Shown: in pieces, positions 1 through 8,905 of the stretch
How positions within the stretch are numbered: the first letter of the stretch is position 1
Layout of the letters: every line of letters begins with the position of its first letter
From: Micromonospora echinospora
GTDB lineage: Bacteria > Actinomycetota > Actinomycetes > Mycobacteriales > Micromonosporaceae
Length of the DNA: 64,000 bases
Direction of reading: 5' to 3'
Assembly: GCF_014203425.1 (NCBI RefSeq)
Contig: NZ_JACHJC010000001.1
Coordinates: 5,048,001 to 5,112,000 of the forward strand
Translations under genes and position numbers: made by a program
Notes under the pieces: model-generated
Seen by the model: only the letters and a program-made list of their open reading frames with translations
Databases searched by the model: none
Told to the model about the DNA's origin: nothing

Positions 1-1
1 C

Positions 2-1651
2 ATGCACCACCGCTTCGCCGCCGCCCTCGCCACCGCCTGGACGAGGATCCGCGACATCCAGACCGCCGCCCGTGACGGTTCCTGGGACGGCGCCCGCCCC
101 ACCTGGCCGCTGGTCATCCTGCGGTCGCCGAAGGGCTGGACCGGCCCGGACTCGGTCGACGGGGTCACCGTCACCGGAACGTGGCGGTCGCATCAGGTGC
201 CGCTGTCCGGCGTCAAGGACAACCCGGAGCATCTGGCGCTGCTCGAGCGCTGGCTCAAGTCGTACCGTCCGGAGGAGCTGTTCGATTCCACCGGCGCGCC
301 CGTGGCGCTGGTCCGGGACCAGGCCCCCGACGGTGACCTGCGGATGAGCGCCAGCCCGCACGCCAACGGCGGGCTGCTGACCCGGGATCTGGACCTGCCG
401 GACTTCCGTTCCTACGCGATCGAGGTGCCCCGGCCGGCGCAGCAGCGGGCCGAGTCGACGCGCAAGCTGGGCGAGATGATCCGCGACATCTACACCCGCA
501 ACGCCGACCGGTTCCGGTTGTTCTGTCCGGACGAGACCAACAGCAACCGCCTCGGCAGCGTCTTCGACGTCTCCGACCGCGCCTTCATGGAGCGGGTGAC
601 ACCGGAGGACGTGGCGATCAGCCGCGACGGCCGGGTCATGGAGGTGCTCAGCGAGCACAACTGCCACGGCTGGCTGGAGGGCTACAACCTGACCGGCCGG
701 CACGGCATGTTCGCCACCTACGAGGCATTCGCCATGGTCAGCGCCTCCCAGACGGTGCAGCACGGCAAGTGGTTGCAGGAGGCGAAGCACCTGCCGTGGC
801 GCGCGAAGGTGCCGAGCCTCAACGTGCTGCTCACCTCGACGGCGTGGCGCAACGACCACAACGGCTTCTCCCACCAGGGGCCGGGCCTGATCCAGGTGGT
901 GCTCACCCAGCGGGGCGACGTCGCCCGGGTCTACCTGCCGCCGGACGCCAACACCCTGCTGTCGGTGGCCGACCACTGCTTCCGGTCGCGGTCGTACATC
1001 AACCTGATCGTCATCGACAAGCAGCCGCAGCTGCAGTACCTCTCCATGGACGAGGCGATCGAACACTGCGCCCGCGGCGCGGGAACCTGGGAGTGGGCCG
1101 GCACCGACGACGGCACCAGCGATCCGGACATCGTCCTCGCCTGCGCCGGTGACGTCGTCACCATGGAGACGGTCGCGGCGGCGCAGATCCTGCGCGACCG
1201 GCTGCCCGGTCTCAAGGTCCGCGTGGTCAACGTGGTCAACCTGATGACGCTGGCCCGGCCGAAGGACCACCCGCACGGCATGAGCGAGACCTTGTTCACC
1301 GAGCTGTTCACCGACGACGTCGACGTGGTCTTCTCCTTCCACGGCTACCCGGGCGCGATCCACCAGCTCGTACACGGCCGTCCGGACGCGGACCGGTTCC
1401 GCGTGCGCGGCTTCATCGAGCAGGGCACGACCACCACCCCGTTCGACATGACGGTGCGCAACAAGGCATCGCGGTACCACCTTGTGATGGACGCCATCAA
1501 CAACGCCAAGCGCCTCCCGCGTGGCGCGGCGGACCTCAAGGCGTGGTGCCGCAGTCAGCTCGACCGCCACGAGACGTACGTCGTGGAGCACCTGGAGGAC
1601 ATGCCCGAGGTTCGCGACTGGGCCCTCGGCGACTGGGCCGAACGCGGCTGA
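2..1651 (+). CDS. xfp: Phosphoketolase (XFP), 3' part; 5' end outside window
   Basis: Thiamine-diphosphate enzyme splitting xylulose 5-phosphate and/or fructose 6-phosphate with phosphate into acetyl phosphate plus an aldose phosphate, in the cytoplasm. The visible 549 residues are the middle and C-terminal domains; full-length enzymes are about 800 residues, so roughly 250 N-terminal residues lie before the window and the first methionine seen is internal. Recognisable are the segment EHNCHGWLEGYNLTGRHG, the following YEAF stretch typical of the central domain, and a transketolase-C-like fold with RVVNVVNLMTL. It ends in a long hairpin shared with the convergent GH120 gene. Phosphoketolase would give a short route for xylose released by the neighbouring xylanolytic genes, but co-regulation is inference. 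Confidence 0.93.
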   Translation: MHHRFAAALATAWTRIRDIQTAARDGSWDGARPTWPLVILRSPKGWTGPDSVDGVTVTGTWRSHQVPLSGVKDNPEHLALLERWLKSYRPEELFDSTGAPVALVRDQAPDGDLRMSASPHANGGLLTRDLDLPDFRSYAIEVPRPAQQRAESTRKLGEMIRDIYTRNADRFRLFCPDETNSNRLGSVFDVSDRAFMERVTPEDVAISRDGRVMEVLSEHNCHGWLEGYNLTGRHGMFATYEAFAMVSASQTVQHGKWLQEAKHLPWRAKVPSLNVLLTSTAWRNDHNGFSHQGPGLIQVVLTQRGDVARVYLPPDANTLLSVADHCFRSRSYINLIVIDKQPQLQYLSMDEAIEHCARGAGTWEWAGTDDGTSDPDIVLACAGDVVTMETVAAAQILRDRLPGLKVRVVNVVNLMTLARPKDHPHGMSETLFTELFTDDVDVVFSFHGYPGAIHQLVHGRPDADRFRVRGFIEQGTTTTPFDMTVRNKASRYHLVMDAINNAKRLPRGAADLKAWCRSQLDRHETYVVEHLEDMPEVRDWALGDWAERG

Positions 1652-1655
1652 GGTT

Positions 1656-1695
1656 GACGGAGACGGTGGCGCCGGTCGGCGTCACCGTCTCCGTC
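1656..1695. terminator. Bidirectional hairpin terminator between convergent genes
   Basis: A perfect 13-bp stem (1656-1668 with 1683-1695) is extended by a G-T pair and four more base pairs (1670-1673 with 1678-1681) around a four-base loop. It starts five bases after the phosphoketolase stop and lies about 20 bases beyond the GH120 stop on the other strand. There is no U-tract, as is usual in high-GC actinomycetes. Confidence 0.75.
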
Positions 1696-1716
1696 CGCGT
1701 ACGCGCGGGTCCGCCG

Positions 1717-3681
1717 TCAGAAGACGCGCGTCCGGCGCGCCCCGGACGCAAGGCCCGCGATCGGGCCGACGGCGCCGTCCCGTCCAGGTTGCCGGGATTC
1801 CCCCACCAGGTCCACGTCCATGACGGCCGGGCTGCCGTCCGGCTCCTCGAACTCCGCGTCGGCGCACCGGACCCGTTCCAGGTCCCGGCCGGAGACCACG
1901 CCGACGCGAGCCTCGTCGAACGCCTCGGGCAGATCGGTGACGAGCCAGACCGCGTCACCCTCGGCGACGACCGCCGCCGACGCGGCGCTCAGTACCTGCG
2001 GCTCACGTTCACCCGCGAACGGCCGGGCCCCCGCGGCGTAGGCGTTCGCCCGGGCGTACACCGGTTGTTTCACGTCGAGGTACTTCTGCTGGTCGCTGGG
2101 CGGCTGTTCGTCGAGGCGGGTCAGGTACTCCGCGAACGACGCGGGATGGCCGTCGTATCCGGCGGTGCCGCCCAGCGGTGACCCCTGGCCCTCCGCGCCC
2201 GTGCCGTAGGCCGCGCCCGGGTCGCCGCCCAGGAAGAGGTTGCCCACGTACCTGTCGTCGCCGCCGTAGATCACCGCGTACCCGGCGACCTGGGTGCTGT
2301 GCGGCAGGTGGTACGGCGTAGCGCGGTCCAGCACCGGCTCCAGGCGCACCGTGCCGCAGATCAGGTTGTTGACGAAGGCGCCGCCCTGGCTGAACAGCTC
2401 CAGCGCGGCGGGTGAGCCGAAGATGTTGTGTTCGACCAGGTAGGGGCCGTGGCTGACCTCGACGAAGAGGTCCCGGCAGTTGTCGTGGTAGACGTTGCGG
2501 GAGAGCCGGGTGCCCTGCGCCTGCCAGTCCAGCCAGGTGCCGAGCGAGCAGCCGTGAATCCGGTTCTGCCGGATCACCACGTCGATGGCGGCGTGCAGCT
2601 TGATGCCGGCGATCTCGTACCCGTAGAACTCGCGCTTCACGCCGATGCCGTGGATGTGGTTGTCCTCGATCGTGGAGAACGCGCACCCGAGATGACCCAC
2701 TATCGCGTTCTGCCCGCAATCGTAGATCGTGTTGCGGCGGATCACGTGCGAGCCGATGTGCTCGCGGTCCCACCCGATCTGGCGGGCCGCGAAGACCGAC
2801 TCCAACTGGTACTGGTAGCCCGGCTTGTCGCCGCGCAGCGCCGAGAAGTTCTGCCCGGTGGAGCCCTCCTTCCCGATCGAGATCGCCGAGCACTTGGCGT
2901 CATGGATCACGTTGTCCTCGATGACCCACCCCTTCGCCCAGCCGGGCCCGATCAGGCCCGGCTGGTCGGCGGTCGGCGGCGCCCACGGGCTGGCCGCGTG
3001 CGCCAGCTCGAAGCCCCGGACGGTGATGTAGTCCAGGTGCGGCTGCTCCGGGTGGAAGACGCTGCGGCGTACGTTGATCTCCACCAGCTCCGTGTTCGGG
3101 TCGGCGCCCTGGAAGTTGGCCCAGATCGTCGTCTGCTCACCGACCTCGGCGTACCAGACGAGCCGGGTCTGGTCGGGATTGCCGATCGGGTGTGTCACGC
3201 CGGTCCAGTCGTCGACGACCTCGGTGCGCCGGGGCGGATCGTCGACCTCCGCCCGGGTCGCCACCTCGAAGAAGCTCAGGCCGTTCAGGTAGACGTCGCC
3301 GAGGTGCCGGCGTGGCGCGCCCTCGGGGTAGACGATCCAGTCACCGGCCACCTCCTGAGCGAACGGGTTGAACGAGCCGAACAGCGAGTTGTCGACGGTT
3401 GCCCGCCACACCGTCCCGCCGAGCGGCTCCCAGCCCGTGACGCGCTCCGATCCCTTGATCACCACGTGCTCTCCGGACGCCGCCTCGTAGGTGATGCGGC
3501 GGGAGTCGCTGAGGCCGCCGCGGCGTGGCTTCACCCACTCGCGGTACTCCCCCGCGTGCACCACCACCGTGTCACCGGGCTGGGCGACGCCGGCCGCCCG
3601 GTTGATCGTCCGGAACGGCCGCTCGGCGCAGCCGTCGGCGTGATCCGAACCGCTTGTCGCCACATGGAACACGAATGTCAT
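1717..3681 (-). CDS. GH120 beta-xylosidase (parallel beta-helix)
   Basis: Retaining exo-beta-xylosidase releasing xylose from xylo-oligosaccharides. The 654-residue protein has no signal peptide, so it should act in the cytoplasm on imported oligosaccharides. It starts with the conserved opening VFHVATSGSD and SPF-like/TINRAA motif and runs as a right-handed beta-helix with NxIH-type coils. By position and motif, Asp385 in WLDWQAQGT and Glu408 in FVEVSHGPYL match the nucleophile and acid/base of the family prototype XylC (Asp382, Glu405, from memory). The CocE-like gene ends 27 bases upstream, so the two form one minus-strand operon. Some annotation pipelines would call it only a right-handed beta-helix or DUF1565 protein. 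Confidence 0.85.
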   Translation of the reverse strand: MTFVFHVATSGSDHADGCAERPFRTINRAAGVAQPGDTVVVHAGEYREWVKPRRGGLSDSRRITYEAASGEHVVIKGSERVTGWEPLGGTVWRATVDNSLFGSFNPFAQEVAGDWIVYPEGAPRRHLGDVYLNGLSFFEVATRAEVDDPPRRTEVVDDWTGVTHPIGNPDQTRLVWYAEVGEQTTIWANFQGADPNTELVEINVRRSVFHPEQPHLDYITVRGFELAHAASPWAPPTADQPGLIGPGWAKGWVIEDNVIHDAKCSAISIGKEGSTGQNFSALRGDKPGYQYQLESVFAARQIGWDREHIGSHVIRRNTIYDCGQNAIVGHLGCAFSTIEDNHIHGIGVKREFYGYEIAGIKLHAAIDVVIRQNRIHGCSLGTWLDWQAQGTRLSRNVYHDNCRDLFVEVSHGPYLVEHNIFGSPAALELFSQGGAFVNNLICGTVRLEPVLDRATPYHLPHSTQVAGYAVIYGGDDRYVGNLFLGGDPGAAYGTGAEGQGSPLGGTAGYDGHPASFAEYLTRLDEQPPSDQQKYLDVKQPVYARANAYAAGARPFAGEREPQVLSAASAAVVAEGDAVWLVTDLPEAFDEARVGVVSGRDLERVRCADAEFEEPDGSPAVMDVDLVGESRQPGRDGAVGPIAGLASGARRTRVF

Positions 3682-3708
3682 CCGGGGAGCCCTTCTGGAG
3701 ATGTCTGT

Positions 3709-5382
3709 TCAGGTCCACACCGGCAGGTCGATCCGGGAGGGGTGGGCGCCGCCGTGGGAGATCTCCTGCTCCGCCCGCACCGTGGTGGCCGCGGTGGCGG
3801 CCGGTTCTCCCGTGCCGGGATTGCGGGCGTAGCGCGGATGCGCTCCGGAGCTGACCTGCACGGCGACGCGGTGACCGGCGGCGAAGCGGTGGAACGCCGG
3901 CCACAGCGGCACCTCCAGCTCGACGAAACCGTCCTGGTCGGGCTGCGGGTCGGTGTCCGCGGCGCCGACGCCGCCGACGCGGCGGATGCCGTCGCACACG
4001 CTCATCGAGCGGCCGTCGGGGTGCACGTCGCAGAGCCGCACGAACACGTCCGCGCTGGCCGCCGTCGAACGGAACCGGACATGGGCGGTCGGCTCCCCGG
4101 CGAGGACGATCGGGTGGGCCAGCGGTGGACTGCGGAAGACGGCCACGTCCGCGCGGCGTTCGTGGGCGCTGTTGTCGACCGGCCCCGGGGCCGGGCCCAT
4201 GCCGGGGCCACCGAGCGCGGGTGTGGGCCGGTCGGGATCGTAGGTGTAGCGGGTGCTGCCGGCGCGGGGGACGGCCGGGTCGAGCAGCCCGGACGGGTGC
4301 AGGTGCCACCGCTGCGCCGCGGTGCCCGGCGGCGGCCACGCGGGTAGGTCGCGCCACTGCTCCGCGCCGGTGAGGAAGGCGCGCACGGGCGCCGGCCGGG
4401 TCGTGGGCGCGCCGGCGAAGTGTTCCTTGAGGAACGTGATCGACTCGGCGAGAAACGGGCTCTGCGCACTGCTGTGGCCCCACGGTCCGATGGTCAGCCG
4501 GGGCGGACGACCGGCCGCGGCGAGTTGGGCGTAGTTGCGCAACTGCCAGGGCAGGAAGATGTCGTACCAGCCGGTGGCCATGTACACGGGCGCGGTGACG
4601 TCGGGCACCGACGCGGTGTGCGACTGCCGGGTCCAGTAGTCGTCGGTGAGCTTCTCGTGGGTCAGCCAGTCCTGGTACCAGCTGATCGGGTGGCCTGCCA
4701 CCGCGGTGTCGCCGCGGGACAGCGGCAGCACGTCGAAGGCCGCCGCCAGTTCCCGGTCCGGCCGCCGCGCGAGCCGGGCCCGGACCAGGGCGCCGCGCAG
4801 GCCCCGCAGGTCCATCAGACGTGACCAGCCGAGCGAGCCCTCCAGCGAGAAGACGCCGTTGGTCCAGGTGATCGGGCCGAAGTCGGCCATCGTGACGTTC
4901 AGGCACAGGGCGTCCGGGGCGTTGCCGGGATCGTCCCGGCACATCCGTCCGGCCACTGCCCACTGGGTGTAGCCGAGGTAGCTCTCCCCGTACGTCGCGA
5001 CGGCGCCGGTGCACCACGGCTGGCGGCGTACCCAGCGGTGGGTGGCCATGCCGTCGCGCTGCTCGTCGAGCTGGGGCCGGAAGCTGCCACCCGAGCCGCC
5101 GGTGCCGCGGCAGCTCTGCGCCAGCACCGTGAACCCCGCGCCGGCCAGCGCCGGCGCGTGGGTGAGCGAGCCGTGCCGGCCGTACGGCGAGCGGACGACG
5201 ATCGTGGGCAACGGCGGTTCCACCGCGCCGACCGGCTGGTAGAGGTCCGCGACCAGCTCGACGCCGTCGTCCATCGGCACGCGCAGCCCGCGCCGCACGG
5301 TGAAGGTGTACGGGGGCTCCGTGGCCGCGTGGCGACGGGCGCGCCGGAGCCGGCCGGACAGTAGGCGGCCAAGACCTGTCAT
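3709..5382 (-). CDS. CocE/NonD family serine hydrolase
   Basis: Alpha/beta-hydrolase of the X-Pro dipeptidyl-peptidase (S15)/cocaine-esterase family, 557 residues. Visible are the N-terminal hydrolase with RSPYGRHG and the oxyanion-side CRGTGGSGG, the nucleophile elbow YGESYLG (Ser134), Asp274 in GWYDIF and His303 in GPWGHSS, followed by a C-terminal jelly-roll (about residues 370-550). No signal peptide is visible. Family members hydrolyse esters and amides, so deacylation of xylan-derived fragments is possible from context but unproven. It is the first gene of the operon with GH120 and diverges from the GH43 gene; about 80 bases separate the two start codons. Confidence 0.8.
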   Translation of the reverse strand: MTGLGRLLSGRLRRARRHAATEPPYTFTVRRGLRVPMDDGVELVADLYQPVGAVEPPLPTIVVRSPYGRHGSLTHAPALAGAGFTVLAQSCRGTGGSGGSFRPQLDEQRDGMATHRWVRRQPWCTGAVATYGESYLGYTQWAVAGRMCRDDPGNAPDALCLNVTMADFGPITWTNGVFSLEGSLGWSRLMDLRGLRGALVRARLARRPDRELAAAFDVLPLSRGDTAVAGHPISWYQDWLTHEKLTDDYWTRQSHTASVPDVTAPVYMATGWYDIFLPWQLRNYAQLAAAGRPPRLTIGPWGHSSAQSPFLAESITFLKEHFAGAPTTRPAPVRAFLTGAEQWRDLPAWPPPGTAAQRWHLHPSGLLDPAVPRAGSTRYTYDPDRPTPALGGPGMGPAPGPVDNSAHERRADVAVFRSPPLAHPIVLAGEPTAHVRFRSTAASADVFVRLCDVHPDGRSMSVCDGIRRVGGVGAADTDPQPDQDGFVELEVPLWPAFHRFAAGHRVAVQVSSGAHPRYARNPGTGEPAATAATTVRAEQEISHGGAHPSRIDLPVWT

Positions 5383-5462
5383 CGCTCACCCTCGGCTTGC
5401 CCGAGGCGGTTCGCGGCATCGACACTCATGACGGCGTCGTGCCCGTACGAGAAGGAGCGGAA

Positions 5463-7001
5463 ATGGAACCGGAGCCCGCGTACGGCGAGTCCCTCGGCTA
5501 CCGCAACCCGATCCTCCCGGGCTTCTGGCCCGATCCGAGCATCTGCCGCGCCGGTGACGACTACTACCTCGTGTGCTCCAGCTTCGAGTACACGCCCGGC
5601 GTGCCGATCTTCCACAGTCGCGACCTGGTCGACTGGCGCCAGATCGGGAACGTGCTCGACCGCGCCGGTCAGCTTCCGCTGCCCGCCGACACACTGGCCT
5701 CGCGGGGCATCTACGCGCCGACGATCCGCCACCACGACGACCGGTTCTGGGTCGTCACGACGAACGTCACGCTCGACCGGCACCTGATCGTGACGGCTAC
5801 CGATCCCGCCGGCCCCTGGTCGGATCCCATCTACTTCGACCTGCCGCACGTGGACCCGTCGCTGGCGTGGGACGACGACGGCAACTGCTGGATGACGGTG
5901 TCCGGGGTCGAGTCGTACCGGATCGACCCGCGCACGGGAGAGGTGTTCGAAGGGCCGGTGGCGATGTGGTCGGGAACGGGTGGCCAGTACCCCGAGGCGC
6001 CGCACCTGTACCGGGTCGGCGAATGGTGGTACCTGCTCGTCTCGGAGGGCGGCACCCACACCGGCCACGCGGTGAGCGTCGCCCGCGCGCGCTCGCCGCG
6101 CGGGCCGTTCCAGCCCGGGCCGGCCAATCCGATCCTGACGCATCGCGGCACCGACCGGCCGGTGCAGGCGACCGGGCACGCCGACATGGTCGAGGCCGCC
6201 GACGGCAGTTGGTGGATGGTGCTGCTGGGCATCCGGCCGAAGGGCCACTGGCCGCCCTACCACGTCCTGGGGCGAGAGACGTTCCTGGTGCCGGTGCGCT
6301 GGGTCGACGGGTGGCCGGTGGTCGGTCCGGTCTCGGCCGACACCGGGTCGGCGGCGACGTCCCGGTGGGACGACCGGGACGACTTCGACGGCGACCGGCT
6401 GGGGCCACAGTGGATTTCTCCCCGGGTGCGGCCCACCTCGGCGTGGTCGTTGACCGACCGGCCCGGCTGGCTGACCCTGCACGCCACCGGCGACAGCCTC
6501 GACCGCGGTGGCGCCACCGTCGTCGGTCGCCGCCAACAGCACCATGACTGCCGGATCAGCGCCCGCGTCGATCCCGGCTCCGGCCGGTCGGGGCTGACGA
6601 TCCGCATCGACGAGGCCCACCACTACGACCTGGAGCTCGCGCGGGGGCAGGCCCGGGTCATCGGCCGGGTCGGGCCGTTTCGTCAGGTGTTCGGGGAATG
6701 CCCGGTGCCCGCGGGCGCGGTGACCGTGGCACTGAGCATCCGGACCGCCGACGTGCTGCCCCCGACGGTCATCTCGTCCGACGCGCTGGCGCAGGCGGGC
6801 CTCGTGGGCGTGACGGCAGCCGGGAGTGACACGATCAGCTTCGAGGTCGAGACCGGGGACGGCTGGTCGCGCCTGGCGGAACTCGACGGCCGCTATCTGT
6901 CCACCGAGGTCGCCTCCGGGTTCACCGGCCGCGTCATCGGCATGTACGTCACCGAGGGGACCGCCGGCTTCGACTGGTTCGACTACCGGTCGGCCGGATG
7001 A
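5463..7001 (+). CDS. GH43 beta-xylosidase / alpha-L-arabinofuranosidase
   Basis: Inverting glycosidase, five-bladed beta-propeller with a C-terminal beta-sandwich (about residues 310-510, GH43_C2/DUF1349-like). The 512-residue protein lacks a signal peptide and should act on imported oligosaccharides. The expected acidic residues are visible: the catalytic base Asp24 in GFWPDPS, the pKa modulator Asp in HVDPSLAWDD and the general acid Glu in QYPEAPHLY. The ATG at 5463 is chosen because GAAGGAG lies at 5451-5457; an in-frame TTG at 5397 would add 22 residues without a better ribosome-binding site. It diverges from the CocE/GH120 operon and is convergent, with a 13-base gap, to the ABC permease operon. 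Xylosidase versus arabinofuranosidase cannot be decided by eye. Confidence 0.88.
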   Translation: MEPEPAYGESLGYRNPILPGFWPDPSICRAGDDYYLVCSSFEYTPGVPIFHSRDLVDWRQIGNVLDRAGQLPLPADTLASRGIYAPTIRHHDDRFWVVTTNVTLDRHLIVTATDPAGPWSDPIYFDLPHVDPSLAWDDDGNCWMTVSGVESYRIDPRTGEVFEGPVAMWSGTGGQYPEAPHLYRVGEWWYLLVSEGGTHTGHAVSVARARSPRGPFQPGPANPILTHRGTDRPVQATGHADMVEAADGSWWMVLLGIRPKGHWPPYHVLGRETFLVPVRWVDGWPVVGPVSADTGSAATSRWDDRDDFDGDRLGPQWISPRVRPTSAWSLTDRPGWLTLHATGDSLDRGGATVVGRRQQHHDCRISARVDPGSGRSGLTIRIDEAHHYDLELARGQARVIGRVGPFRQVFGECPVPAGAVTVALSIRTADVLPPTVISSDALAQAGLVGVTAAGSDTISFEVETGDGWSRLAELDGRYLSTEVASGFTGRVIGMYVTEGTAGFDWFDYRSAG

Positions 7002-7014
7002 CAGGACCGGCACC

Positions 7015-7884
7015 TCATCCCTTGAACGCGCCTTCCATGATTCCCTGCACCAGGCGGCGTCCGACGAAGACGAACAACACCAGCAGCGGAATGGTGGCCA
7101 GGAAGGAGCCGGACATGGCCAGGCCCAGGTCGATGTCCCGGTTCTGCTGCAGGGCCTTGATGGCGATCTGGACGGTGTAGTTCTCCGGCGACTTCAACAC
7201 GATGAACGGCCAGAGGAAGTCGTTCCACGCGTAGACGAACGTGAACAGGCCCAGCACGTACGCCGCCGGGCGTACCAGCGGGAAGGCGATCCGCCAGAAG
7301 ATCTGCCAGGTGGTGGCGCCGTCCACGCGCGCCGCGTGCATCAGCTCGTCGTCGATGGTGCTGCCGATGTGCTGACGCATCCAGAAGATGCCGAACGCGC
7401 TTACCAGACCGGGAACGATCACCGCTTGCAGGCTGTCCACCCAGTTCAGCTCGGACATGATCAGGTACTGCGGTACCACTGCCAACTGCGCCGGCACCGT
7501 CATGGTCAGCACGACGATGAGGAACAGCGTGTTGCGGCCGGGGAAGGACAACTTGGCGAAGGCGAAGCCGGCCAGCGCGCAGAGCACCGCCTGGCCGACG
7601 GCGATCGTGGTGGCCACGATGAGGCTGTTGAGCAGGGACTGCACGAACGGCACGATGGTGAAGACCAGTTCCGCCAGGTGCAGGAAGTTGCCGCCGGGTG
7701 TGATCGTCGGCGGGAGGGTCGTCGCGGTGGCGGAGTCCGTCGTGGCCACCACGAACATCCAGTAGAGCGGGAAGACACTGACGAGCGCCACGAGGGTGAG
7801 CAGCGCGTACACCGCGATCGAGACGCGGTTGGCCTGGCGCCGCCTGGCCCGCTTGGGCGCGGCGGTCGAGGGTTCGGGCTTCAT
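7015..7884 (-). CDS. Carbohydrate ABC transporter permease (MalG-type)
   Basis: Integral membrane subunit of a CUT1 sugar importer, 289 residues with about six transmembrane helices. The EAA-loop region reads HAARVDGATTWQIFWRIAFPL, of which EAA is modified to HAA, followed by the conserved C-terminal GRRLVQGIMEGAFKG. The ATG at 7884 overlaps the stop of the preceding permease (ATGA), so the pair is translationally coupled. Together with that permease and the binding protein it resembles BxlEFG-type xylo-oligosaccharide importers of actinomycetes. No ATPase gene is present; CUT1 systems in this group normally share MsiK, which would be elsewhere in the genome. Confidence 0.9.
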   Translation of the reverse strand: MKPEPSTAAPKRARRRQANRVSIAVYALLTLVALVSVFPLYWMFVVATTDSATATTLPPTITPGGNFLHLAELVFTIVPFVQSLLNSLIVATTIAVGQAVLCALAGFAFAKLSFPGRNTLFLIVVLTMTVPAQLAVVPQYLIMSELNWVDSLQAVIVPGLVSAFGIFWMRQHIGSTIDDELMHAARVDGATTWQIFWRIAFPLVRPAAYVLGLFTFVYAWNDFLWPFIVLKSPENYTVQIAIKALQQNRDIDLGLAMSGSFLATIPLLVLFVFVGRRLVQGIMEGAFKG

Positions 7885-8843
7885 GGGCGCTCCGAGCGGA
7901 CGCGGGTGACCAGCAGATAGTTGATTCCGGAGAAGGCGACCACGATGACGAAGAGCGCGACGCCGACCGCCGCGCCGTAGCCGAAGTGGAACTGTCCGAA
8001 GGACTGCTCGTAGAGGTAGAGGGTGACGGTCTGGCACTGCCGTGCCGCCCCGCACGTGAGCCCGCCCACCGGGTTGGCAAGCAGTGGCTCGGTGAAGACC
8101 TGCAGCCCGCCGATCGTCGACGTCACGACGGTGAACGCGATGATCGGCCGCAACGACGGGATGCTGATGTGCAGGAACTGTCTCCAGCCGTTCGCGCCGT
8201 CGGCGGCGGCGGCCTCGTACAGCTCCCGGGGAACCGCCTGGAGCGCGGCGAGGTACAGCAGTGTGTTGTATCCGGTCCAGCGCCAGGCGATCATCGTGGC
8301 GATCATGACGTGGCTGCCCCACAGCGAGGCCGTGAAGTCGATGTGCTCGAAACCCAGCAGCCCGAGGAACCAGTTGATCATGCCGTAGTCACGGTCGAAC
8401 ATCTGGGCGAAGACGATGGTCGTGGCCGCCACCGAGGTGACGTAGGGAACGAGCACCGACATCCGGAACAACGCGGCCAGCCGCAGCCGCGCGTGGTTGA
8501 GCAGGTGCGCCAGGCCGAGCGCCAGGAGCAACTGCGGCACCGTCGACATCACCCAGATGCTGAACGTGTTCCGCAACGCTCCCCAGAAGCGCGGGTCGTG
8601 CAGGAGTTCGGCGAAGTTGTCCAGCCCCACGAAGCGGTGCTCACCGATGGGATCCCAGTCGAACAGGGAGATGTAGAAGGTGAACAGCAACGGGAAGAGA
8701 CCGAAGATCAGGAAGAGCACGAAGAACGGCGAGATGTACGCGTACGGCGCCAGGAACTCCCGTACGCCCTGCTTGATGCGCCGGTTGCGACCGGGCCTCC
8801 GGACGTCCGGCGGGATCGGGGCCGGGCCGAGCATGGTGGTCAA
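7881..8843 (-). CDS. Carbohydrate ABC transporter permease (MalF-type)
   Basis: Second membrane subunit of the same CUT1 importer, about 320 residues and six transmembrane helices, with the EAA loop ELYEAAAADGANGWRQFLHI. I chose the TTG at 8843 because GGAAGG sits seven bases upstream; the ATG at 8834 is the alternative and would shorten the protein by three residues. It is separated from the binding-protein gene by a strong stem-loop and overlaps the next permease by four bases. Substrate assignment to xylo- or arabinoxylo-oligosaccharides rests on the flanking GH43, GH51 and GH120 genes. Confidence 0.9.
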   Translation of the reverse strand: MTTMLGPAPIPPDVRRPGRNRRIKQGVREFLAPYAYISPFFVLFLIFGLFPLLFTFYISLFDWDPIGEHRFVGLDNFAELLHDPRFWGALRNTFSIWVMSTVPQLLLALGLAHLLNHARLRLAALFRMSVLVPYVTSVAATTIVFAQMFDRDYGMINWFLGLLGFEHIDFTASLWGSHVMIATMIAWRWTGYNTLLYLAALQAVPRELYEAAAADGANGWRQFLHISIPSLRPIIAFTVVTSTIGGLQVFTEPLLANPVGGLTCGAARQCQTVTLYLYEQSFGQFHFGYGAAVGVALFVIVVAFSGINYLLVTRVRSERP

Positions 8844-8857
8844 AGCGTCACCTTCCC

Positions 8858-8896
8858 GATGCGCGGCAGCCGGGCGGTACCCGGCTGCCACGCATC
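8858..8896 (-). terminator. Intra-operon stem-loop between binding-protein and permease genes
   Basis: The arms 8858-8874 and 8880-8896 form a 17-bp stem with one C-A mismatch around a five-base loop. It lies ten bases past the stop of the binding-protein gene and 15 bases before the permease start. Such hairpins in sugar ABC operons usually stabilise the upstream message or attenuate read-through, giving excess binding protein over permease; here that role is inferred from position. Confidence 0.7.
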
Positions 8897-8905
8897 AGCC
8901 CTCCG

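Noticed and set aside
2428..4347. 639-codon plus-strand frame
   Set aside because: Antisense to the GH120 and CocE genes, both of which show full catalytic motifs.
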